From positions 1-7,735 of the forward strand of contig BTQE01000133.1 of assembly GCA_036985715.1 (NCBI GenBank): 7,735 nucleotides of DNA, written 5' to 3'. The position numbers and the translations under genes were made by a program. Below the pieces are notes generated by a model that worked only from the letters and a program-made list of their open reading frames with translations, searched no databases and was not told where the DNA came from. This document shows positions 1-6,029 of this stretch, in pieces. The DNA is from SMXL01 sp036985715. Lineage in GTDB: Bacteria > Bacteroidota > Rhodothermia > Rhodothermales > UBA10348. Position 1 is the first letter of the stretch; the number at the start of each line of letters is the position of its first letter.

Positions 1-1
1 A

Positions 2-1606
2 AATCAGGCGATTCAGACCGTTTATGGAGATGTAGGTCTCACGATGGGGAATCTGCAGCTAGGCGGCCCCGAGTCACCCAACAACGACAACAATGATCCT
101 TTTACATTCAACTGGAGCGGCTTTTCGTGGACGGGATCTCAGAACATCAAAACTAAAGTTCTCGACCTGGCTCAACCTCTAGGATTTGACAACTTCTCGC
201 TCGCACCTTCCATCAATTTGAAATGGGCAATGCCGTGGCTGAAAACTCTTCGCGATAGTGGTCAGTATGAGCAATTTCTAGACGAGACCGCAGAGCACGT
301 TGCAGCCGTTCTAGTTTACTGGCGAGACAACTTTGGAATCATACCTCGTTACATCGTGCCGTTCAACGAACCACTGAGTGGCAATGGTGAGCTCGCCGGA
401 GGATCGACACAACAGTTGACCGATATCGTCAAGCGGGTAGGTAGCAGGATGGCAGCGGAAGGATTTAGCAACGTTAAAATGGTGGTACCAAGTGAAGAAA
501 CGGAGCAGAAATCACTCGCACGGGCGTCTGGTATTCTAAAGGATGCGCAGGCACGCCAGTATGTAGGAGCGATCGCCTTTCACACGTACCCGTATGGTTC
601 GACGTACTCGGACTATGAGAAAATCCTGGATACTTCTGGTATCGGAACACCTGACGAGTCGAAAATTCAGGTTCGCAATCAGCTTCGCGATCTTGCGGCA
701 CAATACGGTGTCCAGGTATGGATGACCGAAGTATCGATGGGCCCAGGCAATCGGTATAATGACGATCCCTTCGGGGACTTTGCCTATCTACGAGCTCGTG
801 CGATCCACATCCATGATGAACTTCTCTATGCCAACGCCTCAGCCTATTATGGTATGAACAACATGTGGGACCTGAAGACGCACATGGAGCATTTTGGTGG
901 AAGTGACGATTTTCTATCTGAGCGAAGCACCATCGCTCTGATCAACAACAACACGAACGAAGTATTCATTTCAGGAATGGGCTATGCGATTGGCCACTAC
1001 GCACGCTGGATAAGAAGAGGGGCGATTCGTCTGGATGTTTCAAGCAACAATCCTCTCGTCCTGGTTTCCGCGTTTCGAGACGAGAGTCAGAAACGAATTG
1101 TTCTCGTTCTAATTAATAACCTGAATGTACAGGCGTCTATCCAGGTCGATCTCAGCGGTGTCTCGGTGGGAGGGATGATTGAAGGGGAGGAGTCGTTTGG
1201 AAGTGTTCGTTGGCAATCCCTTACTCCATTCAGCCCGGAGTCGTCGGATCGAGTAAATCTCACTGTGCCTGCTCTTAGTGTGACGTCGATTTCTATTCCT
1301 ATTTCGGAGCCGACTTCCGCCGAACCGGCTCTACAACCGTTCCGGTTAGCAGTTCTTGAACAGAATTATCCTAATCCGCTGACAACATTTACTACGTTTT
1401 CATTTACCCTTGGAGAGCCGGAGAACGTAGAACTTCGGATTTATGACCTCCTAGGTAGAAAAGTAAAGACCGTTCTGAACTCGACTCTGTCATCCGGCGA
1501 ACATTCTGTTACGGTGAGTATGCCAGATCTCCCGAACGGAGTTTATATCTATCGCTTGGAGACACCTGGGGGGGCAAAATCGAAGTACATGGTTGTTAGG
1601 AACTAG
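2..1606 (+). CDS. GH30-like glycoside hydrolase with T9SS C-terminal sorting domain (5' partial)
   Basis: This is an exported glycan-cleaving enzyme, cut by the left window edge. The first Met is at 44, but the frame is open back to base 2, and those 14 codons continue the fold, so the true start lies outside. Residues below count from that Met. A TIM-barrel of the GH30/clan A type spans about 1-320. It has an early 'NDNNDP' stretch (14-19), the likely acid/base Glu109 in 'PFNEP', and the likely nucleophile Glu229 in 'VWMTEV'. A beta-sandwich follows at about 321-425, as usual in GH30. Residues 434-520 form a type A T9SS sorting domain ('LEQNYPNP', 'IYDLLGRKV', 'GVYIYRLE'), which implies Sec export followed by type IX secretion to the surface or medium. 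The signal peptide and first barrel strand are missing from view. Substrate cannot be told: GH30 members cleave beta-glucans, xylans, galactans and glucosylceramides. The sorting domain is certain; the GH family is likely, with GH5- or GH39-like as alternatives. Confidence 0.82.
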   Translation, partial: NQAIQTVYGDVGLTMGNLQLGGPESPNNDNNDPFTFNWSGFSWTGSQNIKTKVLDLAQPLGFDNFSLAPSINLKWAMPWLKTLRDSGQYEQFLDETAEHVAAVLVYWRDNFGIIPRYIVPFNEPLSGNGELAGGSTQQLTDIVKRVGSRMAAEGFSNVKMVVPSEETEQKSLARASGILKDAQARQYVGAIAFHTYPYGSTYSDYEKILDTSGIGTPDESKIQVRNQLRDLAAQYGVQVWMTEVSMGPGNRYNDDPFGDFAYLRARAIHIHDELLYANASAYYGMNNMWDLKTHMEHFGGSDDFLSERSTIALINNNTNEVFISGMGYAIGHYARWIRRGAIRLDVSSNNPLVLVSAFRDESQKRIVLVLINNLNVQASIQVDLSGVSVGGMIEGEESFGSVRWQSLTPFSPESSDRVNLTVPALSVTSISIPISEPTSAEPALQPFRLAVLEQNYPNPLTTFTTFSFTLGEPENVELRIYDLLGRKVKTVLNSTLSSGEHSVTVSMPDLPNGVYIYRLETPGGAKSKYMVVRN

Positions 1607-1607
1607 G

Positions 1608-1693
1608 CTCGGGTCCCTCTTATATCGGTCAGCCAGGAGACGTCCGATGTCTGTGAATCGACGCCAAAAAAACAGTTTGTAAGAGGACCCGGG
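1608..1693. repeat. Imperfect inverted repeat in the convergent gap
   Basis: The gap between the convergent GH30 and GT2-B genes carries two complementary arms. The left arm is 1608-1622 (core GGGTCCCTCTTA) and the right arm is 1680-1693 (TAAGAGGACCCGGG). They pair over about 12 bp with one bulged base, plus one mismatch near the outer end. The loop of about 57 bases contains a minor ATCGG/CCGAT stem (1624-1628, 1644-1648) and an A7 run (1666-1672). The right arm overlaps a perfect 10-bp palindrome, GACCCGGGTC (1686-1695), that touches the GT2-B stop codon. The position suits a shared transcript-end structure for both genes. No U-tract follows the stem on either strand, so it is not a classical intrinsic terminator. 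The repeat is directly seen; its role is inferred. Confidence 0.5.
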
Positions 1694-2629
1694 TCAAATA
1701 TTGACATCCGTAGCCGGCGAGTTGTAGAACGTGCGAAGGGTGCCACTAAGTTCTCCGAAAGACCAGGCCGTGTAAAAAATCAATACTAACGGCAAGACGA
1801 GAAGAAAGTGAAGGCGGTGTCGCTTCTTAAGGAATATTTCTCGACCTGCACGCGCAGTCATGACAAACGGTACGAGGGGAGTTCGAAGGATCATACCCGC
1901 TCGGATGGCGCTGGCTTGTCCAAATGCACCGGTAAATCCGAATTCCCGTCCGTGTTCATATCGATTGGCCAGAAAACTCCGAATTCCGAACGATCTTCGG
2001 TGCCGCACGATGATCGATGGATCGCGCATCAGGCGTTCCTGACTTTTTAGCAAGGCCGCATGAACGGTCGGCTCCCAAAAACCATCTTGCCACGTCTGAG
2101 CATGTCGGTCTAAAGCCTGCCGTTTGTATGATGCATTGTCGCCCGCCAGGTCTACATCTTCCGTTGATTGGAAGGGGAGCATGTACCGACTGTATCGGCA
2201 AAAATAGACGGCCCAACTGGTCAGCGATGCGACACCCTCGCTCTCAATAGCTCCTCCGATACCGGCATGAGGCTTGTCATGTGCGCGCAGGATCCTTTCG
2301 ACCCAGTCTCTGTCAGGGATGCAATGAGCAGTTGTAATGGCCACAATCGATCCTCTACTGCACCGAATACCTTCTGCCCATAGTTCGGGAATGTGTCGTA
2401 GATGCGAAGTTTTTAGGAGCCTGATATTAGGAAAATGACTTTCGACTAAATCTGAAGTTCCGTCAGTAGAATTGTCCACTACCAGAAGTTCGGTTTCCGT
2501 CGTCTCCGTCTGCCGACCGAGTGCCCTCAGGCAGTCAAGTATGGACGATTCTGCATTGTGTGAACCGACGACAATCGAAAGAGCGGGGACACCTGGCTCA
2601 TTCGCATCTGTATCACCGTCTCGTTGCAT
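1694..2629 (-). CDS. Family 2 glycosyltransferase, membrane-associated (GT2-B)
   Basis: This is a GT-A fold glycosyltransferase expected to move a sugar from a nucleotide-sugar donor to a growing glycan at the cytoplasmic membrane face. The 311 residues open with the GT2 strand-turn 'LSIVVGSHNAE' (17-27) and the nucleotide-binding segment 'LLVVDNSTDGT' (48-58). The metal-binding DxD position reads Thr100-Ala-His102 ('ITTAHC'), so both aspartates are replaced. 'LAGDNASYKR' (161-170) matches the acceptor-side loop, and 'RYEHGREF' (223-230) recurs in its paralogue. A hydrophobic segment at about 273-295 ends in 'AWSFGELSG', with a weaker one at 243-258. It is the last gene of the leftward cluster and starts 3 bp after the Gfo-B stop, in the same frame, so translational coupling is likely. 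The Shine-Dalgarno is weak (AGAG, inside the Gfo-B stop region). GT2-A (5019-5936) is a clear paralogue. Donor and acceptor are unknown. The stop is TGA. Confidence 0.88.
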   Translation of the reverse strand: MQRDGDTDANEPGVPALSIVVGSHNAESSILDCLRALGRQTETTETELLVVDNSTDGTSDLVESHFPNIRLLKTSHLRHIPELWAEGIRCSRGSIVAITTAHCIPDRDWVERILRAHDKPHAGIGGAIESEGVASLTSWAVYFCRYSRYMLPFQSTEDVDLAGDNASYKRQALDRHAQTWQDGFWEPTVHAALLKSQERLMRDPSIIVRHRRSFGIRSFLANRYEHGREFGFTGAFGQASAIRAGMILRTPLVPFVMTARAGREIFLKKRHRLHFLLVLPLVLIFYTAWSFGELSGTLRTFYNSPATDVNI

Positions 2630-2632
2630 TTG

Positions 2633-3664
2633 CTACTCTAAAAAAAGTCCTGATTGAGCTATCAGCCTTTCTCTTTCGATGGCCGTCGCCAAAATATGGT
2701 GCTCAGACAGCGGTGCCTGGTCTTCATTTCTAATTGCCCTATAGAACTGGGAAATTAATTGTCTGAGTCCCGGATACGCCGGTTCCCACTCAAAAAGTCG
2801 ACGCCCCAGGTTATGTGTGGCAGAAACGAATCCGCGAGAGCTTTCTCGAAGTGGGGCTGAGATCTTACTCAATCGCGACAATGAGCCCGCTCGTACGACT
2901 GAATATCCGTGAAACAAATTCAATTCAATCGAACTGCTGGTACCTACGATTGTGAACATGCAACGTGTCGGTCTGCCGAGGAGACTGAGGTGCATTGCCA
3001 GTGAAACGTGTGACGATTGTCCCCCAACTCCGAGCTCTCCGGGTCTCGCGTACATGGTCGTCCACGCGACATTCTCGACACCATTGGGGAGTAATGCTTC
3101 AAAGAGTGACAATGGGTGGGGAAGAATGTCTGCGATGATCTCATTTTGTAATTGCTCGGGACGACCTTCCGCACCGGCTGTGTTGATGAGCATTTCCAGT
3201 CGAACTACCTCGCCGATGGATGGAAGCAGGTCGATCGCTTTTCGAACACCATTCTGAAAGAGAAACTGATGAACCGGGCATACGAGCAGCTTACTGCGAC
3301 GAGCTTCTACCAGGATACGTTCGGCTTCGTCGGCAGTTGGTGTCATGGGCTTCTCGACAAGTACATTAATTCCAGCAGCAAGAGCAATAGAAGCCAACTC
3401 CGAATGCGAGGACAGCGGGCTGCATATGTGCAGTACCTCAATTGAGCAGGATTCGAGCATTTCGACGATTGACGAGAAGACCCGGGCCTGTCTGTGACGT
3501 TGAGAGAGACGAGTAGCGGCTTTAATATCGGTATCCAAGATCGCGACAATGCGGCCCCCCAAGCGTTTTACTGCATGTGCATGCCAGCGACCCATGAGGC
3601 CAGCGCCGACAATACCGGCTCGCATGCCCGTAATTTTTAAGTCACGTTCCGAGGCTGCCGTCAT
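2633..3664 (-). CDS. Gfo/Idh/MocA family NAD(P)-dependent oxidoreductase (Gfo-B)
   Basis: This is a cytoplasmic sugar oxidoreductase of 343 residues, normal for the family. The N-terminal Rossmann domain has the dinucleotide motif 'GIVGAGLMG' (17-25), an acidic strand end 'AILDTD' (41-46) and the hallmark 'EKP' (104-106). The second domain starts near 125 ('VCPVHQFLFQNGVR') and carries His183 in 'DILPHPLSLFE', placed like the family's catalytic His. The usual G-x-H-x-x-D is altered, so the active site is somewhat divergent. Members oxidise or reduce sugar hydroxyls, often at C3 of nucleotide sugars; the substrate here is unknown. Met1 is preferred over Met14 (nearer the Rossmann motif) because GAGAGG lies 5 bases before Met1 and nothing similar precedes Met14. 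It follows the radical SAM gene by 21 bp and precedes GT2-B by 3 bp. A T7 run sits just before its TAG stop. Confidence 0.9.
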   Translation of the reverse strand: MTAASERDLKITGMRAGIVGAGLMGRWHAHAVKRLGGRIVAILDTDIKAATRLSQRHRQARVFSSIVEMLESCSIEVLHICSPLSSHSELASIALAAGINVLVEKPMTPTADEAERILVEARRSKLLVCPVHQFLFQNGVRKAIDLLPSIGEVVRLEMLINTAGAEGRPEQLQNEIIADILPHPLSLFEALLPNGVENVAWTTMYARPGELGVGGQSSHVSLAMHLSLLGRPTRCMFTIVGTSSSIELNLFHGYSVVRAGSLSRLSKISAPLRESSRGFVSATHNLGRRLFEWEPAYPGLRQLISQFYRAIRNEDQAPLSEHHILATAIERERLIAQSGLFLE

Positions 3665-3669
3665 AAAAA

Positions 3670-3675
3670 CCTCTC
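3670..3675 (-). promoter_or_regulatory. Ribosome binding site of Gfo-B
   Basis: On the - strand GAGAGG is followed by five T bases and then ATG. This is a good Shine-Dalgarno at short spacing, and it decides the start at 3664 over the in-frame Met at 3625. It lies in the 21-bp gap after the radical SAM stop codon. Confidence 0.6.
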
Positions 3676-3685
3676 GACCGTTTGG

Positions 3686-4846
3686 CTATTCTGGAACCGA
3701 AACGTCGACTCGTTCACTTACTGGTAACTGGTTTTCATCCATGATAATAGGTATTAATTCATCCTCTTTTAAGGGTTCCAGTTTCTTCCAAACGTGTGCT
3801 CCCGCCATTGCGTTGATCAGGCTGGGTGGTTGAAATACGATACTTGGCCAGAGAAATACTTCCGTCGTACAGTGGCACTCTTTACGGCGGATGCTTCCCC
3901 TAAGATCATCAGCCCTTTTTGAATTCCATATCTCAGGGAACGTCTGCTGCCTCAGATTACCAATGGGTTCGTGCATTTCACAGGCACTCACGTCGCCGTT
4001 GGCATAGACAACTGCAGTAACTCGGCCAGCTGTACACGGTACAACCTGGCGCTGTTCTTTCACTGATTTGACTTTCGCCCATTGGAGCATTGGCTCTACG
4101 ATTCCTCCGTAACGTCCTCTTTCTCTAGGTGCCCACAATCTCCGGATATATGTGAACAAAGACTCGTATTCGGAAAGAATCGGACTAGCAAGTTCGGGAT
4201 TCTTTCGCTCACCCCTAATCAGTGCCAGGTTGTGGTGATCCATCTGGGGGCAGCGTCGATAGAGGTACGCGGACAGCTGTCTGATCTCCGACATATTAAT
4301 ATCCGTTGCCGTTGAAATAGCGTGTATCCTTAGGCGGGAGTCCTGCTGTTGAAGCTCAACAAGTGCATCATACGTTTCCATAGCCCGCTTGAACGAATTC
4401 TTTGCCACGCGGAAGGCGTCGTGAAACTCTGGCATTCCATCCAAGGACAGTTCCACTACAAACAAGTCTAGATCCGCTTCCTCTAAGACCTGAGGAATGA
4501 CATTCACCATTCGTTCCGTGAAATATCCGTTGGACGGCACATATATCTGGCGAACTTCGTTGTACTGGATGAACTGCCTGCAGATTTCAGCAAATTCTTT
4601 TCTAAGAAAAGGTTCACCTCCGGACAGATTCAGGTTTTCGAGTTTCCCCAGGGATCTTGATAGAGCAAAGAACTCGTCCGCCGTTAGGTCGTCTTTCTTG
4701 TTCAGGCTGGTCCAGTAAAAACAATGTTCACATTTCATGTTACAGATCGAGTTGATAAACAGGACCAAGAAAGTTGGACCTGGCTGCTTCGTGTAACTCC
4801 GCAGTGTGATCATCGCGTGTCTTTTACTACGCTTTGCAAGATTCAT
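3686..4846 (-). CDS. Radical SAM protein with SPASM/twitch-like C-terminal region
   Basis: This is a 386-residue radical SAM enzyme, expected to cleave S-adenosylmethionine at a [4Fe-4S] cluster and start radical chemistry on a substrate that cannot be named. The CxxxCxxC cluster motif is Cys35, Cys39 and Cys42 ('CNMKCEHC'). The SAM-binding 'NLSGGEPF' is at 73-80, 'PSNGYF' at 104-109 and 'ELSLDG' at 132-137. The C-terminal part resembles a SPASM/twitch auxiliary cluster domain: Cys271 ('PCTAG'), 'YANGDVSAC' with Cys289, 'IGNLRQ' (295-300), 'EIW' (305-307), then Cys324-x-Cys326. In related proteins I recall, a further Cys follows in a C-x-C-x3-C pattern; here that place is Val330. Met1 is chosen because GGGGGA lies 8 bases upstream, whereas Met12 has no such site. 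It heads a tight set with Gfo-B (21 bp) and GT2-B. Similar proteins occur in surface-glycan clusters. The family is certain; the reaction is unknown. The stop is TAG. Confidence 0.9.
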   Translation of the reverse strand: MNLAKRSKRHAMITLRSYTKQPGPTFLVLFINSICNMKCEHCFYWTSLNKKDDLTADEFFALSRSLGKLENLNLSGGEPFLRKEFAEICRQFIQYNEVRQIYVPSNGYFTERMVNVIPQVLEEADLDLFVVELSLDGMPEFHDAFRVAKNSFKRAMETYDALVELQQQDSRLRIHAISTATDINMSEIRQLSAYLYRRCPQMDHHNLALIRGERKNPELASPILSEYESLFTYIRRLWAPRERGRYGGIVEPMLQWAKVKSVKEQRQVVPCTAGRVTAVVYANGDVSACEMHEPIGNLRQQTFPEIWNSKRADDLRGSIRRKECHCTTEVFLWPSIVFQPPSLINAMAGAHVWKKLEPLKEDELIPIIMDENQLPVSERVDVSVPE

Positions 4847-4854
4847 TGCGGTAA

Positions 4855-4860
4855 TCCCCC
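4855..4860 (-). promoter_or_regulatory. Ribosome binding site of the radical SAM gene
   Basis: GGGGGA on the - strand lies 8 bases before the ATG at 4846 and supports that start over the internal Met at 4813. It is G-rich rather than a canonical AGGAGG, so strength is uncertain. Confidence 0.45.
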
Positions 4861-4886
4861 TACGATGTGAGGTATTCTTGATTCCA

Positions 4887-4929
4887 GGTTGTATCGAGTC
4901 TACGGTTGTATTCCCGTATTGAGGGGAAT
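4887..4929. promoter_or_regulatory. Candidate control region upstream of the radical SAM gene
   Basis: The 172-bp gap 4847-5018 is the longest in the leftward cluster. It holds an 8-bp direct repeat, GGTTGTAT on the + strand at 4887-4894 and 4904-4911, start to start 17 bp. Overlapping the second copy is an inverted repeat, ATTCCC (4910-4915) with GGGAAT (4924-4929). These lie about 40-85 bp before the radical SAM start, where a promoter or operator would sit. A smaller hairpin, CCATC/GATGG, is at 4941-4957. I see no convincing -10/-35 pair or Bacteroidota-type promoter. The repeats are directly seen; the regulatory role is inferred, and chance is possible at this length. Confidence 0.3.
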
Positions 4930-4995
4930 TAGTTTTCAGGCCATCGCTTGGAGATGGACACGCGAACTATGAGGTCCTCTGGCGCGACCGGAAAC

Positions 4996-5027
4996 AAAAA
5001 AGATCCGTACTATCAGAGCTAATAGTA
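4996..5027 (-). terminator. Weak terminator-like hairpin after GT2-A
   Basis: Reading leftwards, a 6-bp stem TACTAT/ATAGTA (5022-5027 with 5008-5013) encloses an 8-base loop that includes the GT2-A stop codon. A T6 tract follows (complement of 4996-5001) after six more bases. The stem is A/T-rich and set apart from the T-tract, so it would be a poor intrinsic terminator. It does fit the idea that transcription is partly reset before the radical SAM gene. Confidence 0.25.
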
Positions 5028-5936
5028 GAGCTTATCACAGCTTTGGCCACTACCGGTGCAATATCCAACAAGTTCACCGAACGCCCAATTCCCGAACAGT
5101 AAAATCTGAAAGGGTAGAGTCGTGAGGAGTTTGGATCGATATCGACGCTTTGCCCAATATATTTTCGACCATCTCCACAAAAGCACGAAAGGAATTCCAG
5201 GTGCTGTAATCGCTCGAAAAACTCTTTCACCAGAGCCTGCGCTAGCGTTTCTCATTCCAGCGAAACATCGTCCGTGATGGAAGCGAGTGCGCCAGTAATC
5301 CCCAAATGAAATCGGTTTGTTTAAACATACGACTATGGAGGGCGCAAGCCAGAGTGGAGAATTCTGTTCCTCCACACTCCCATTAACGAAAGTTTTCCAG
5401 AATTCAGGGAATCGAGGATTTGAGTCTTCAAAGAGAACTTCACGTTTGTAAGATATGTTGCTTCCGGGAAGGATCTTGGTTTCGCCTTCACGTACAGGAC
5501 TCATAAACATTCCATACTCGTTGATGTACGTAGCCCAGGAAAATACACTGGCACTGGCTGCACCATACAATTCGACGGTTCCTCCGATGATCAAATTTGG
5601 ACGAACCGAGTGGACGCGCAGGAGTTCGGACAACCAGTCGTCTGTAACCATCGAGTAAGGATCCAGGACTGCAATTATCTGACCACGTGCCGACGCAATG
5701 CCTCTCCCTCTAAGTTGAGATATGGTTAGTGGTTCTTGAAACTGTAATAAACGCACGTCGGTGAATTTCGATGATATGAGATCCGGTGTGTGATCAGTCG
5801 AGCTGTCTGCTACGATAATTTCCATGATGCCCTCCTCGTTTTGCAGGACGAGGTTTTCCAGACACTCCTGTATCACAGAGCTCGCATTGTGGGAGGCAAT
5901 CACAACCGAAACCGACGGTTGATTTTCACGATACAT
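5019..5936 (-). CDS. Family 2 glycosyltransferase, membrane-associated (GT2-A)
   Basis: This 305-residue GT-A fold glycosyltransferase is a paralogue of GT2-B along its whole length. Shared landmarks are 'VSVVIASHNAS' (9-19), 'IIVADSSTDHTPDL' (40-53), 'PGSNISYKRE' (157-166), 'RFHHGRCF' (218-225) and the C-terminal 'NWAFGELVG' (283-291). The DxD position reads Asp92-Pro-Tyr94 ('VLDPYS'), so the first Asp is kept but the second is not. A hydrophobic stretch at about 246-262 and another at 270-290 suggest membrane association at the C-terminus. It probably transfers a different sugar, or acts at a different step, from GT2-B (inference). AGAGAAG a few bases before the ATG serves as ribosome binding site. 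It follows Gfo-A after a 93-bp gap and ends with TAG; two further in-frame stops come within three codons. Confidence 0.88.
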   Translation of the reverse strand: MYRENQPSVSVVIASHNASSVIQECLENLVLQNEEGIMEIIVADSSTDHTPDLISSKFTDVRLLQFQEPLTISQLRGRGIASARGQIIAVLDPYSMVTDDWLSELLRVHSVRPNLIIGGTVELYGAASASVFSWATYINEYGMFMSPVREGETKILPGSNISYKREVLFEDSNPRFPEFWKTFVNGSVEEQNSPLWLAPSIVVCLNKPISFGDYWRTRFHHGRCFAGMRNASAGSGERVFRAITAPGIPFVLLWRWSKIYWAKRRYRSKLLTTLPFQILLFGNWAFGELVGYCTGSGQSCDKLYY

Positions 5937-5953
5937 TTTAGCTTCTCTGATGT

Positions 5954-5995
5954 GTGAATAACTGATCCGCTAAGCTGTTCTTTCCCAATATTCAC
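5954..5995. repeat. 7-bp inverted repeat in the leader of GT2-A
   Basis: GTGAATA (5954-5960) and TATTCAC (5989-5995) are perfect inverted copies 28 bp apart, about 35 bp centre to centre. They occupy the 93-bp gap between Gfo-A and GT2-A, just upstream of the GT2-A ribosome binding site. They could be an operator or a leader stem, but the arms are short and chance is possible. No clear promoter is seen in this gap. Confidence 0.25.
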
Positions 5996-6029
5996 CCTTT
6001 GTGGTAGGTTATGCCCGGCCTGTTTCTCG

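Noticed and set aside
1566..1574. G7 run in the T9SS domain, a possible frameshift
   Set aside because: The reading frame carries the expected sorting-domain end ('KYMVVRN') right after the run, so the frame is intact.
1608..1693. Integron attC-like site
   Set aside because: The arms lack the RYYYAAC and GTTRRRY core sites and there is no integrase or cassette array.
2952..3445. Overlapping + strand open frames of 97-101 codons
   Set aside because: They are antisense to the well-supported Gfo-B and show no domain features.
3549..3833. 94-codon + strand open frame across the radical SAM/Gfo-B junction
   Set aside because: It is antisense to two real genes and their ribosome binding site, with no protein-family features.
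3686..4846. TAG recoding to a sense codon across the cluster
   Set aside because: TAG falls at natural domain ends, Gfo-B has its own ribosome binding site, and GT2-A's TAG is followed at once by TGA and TAG. Ordinary termination explains it.
4967..5230. 87-codon - strand open frame overlapping the 3' end of GT2-A
   Set aside because: It is mostly a second frame of GT2-A; its sequence is low in recognisable features and there is no good start signal.
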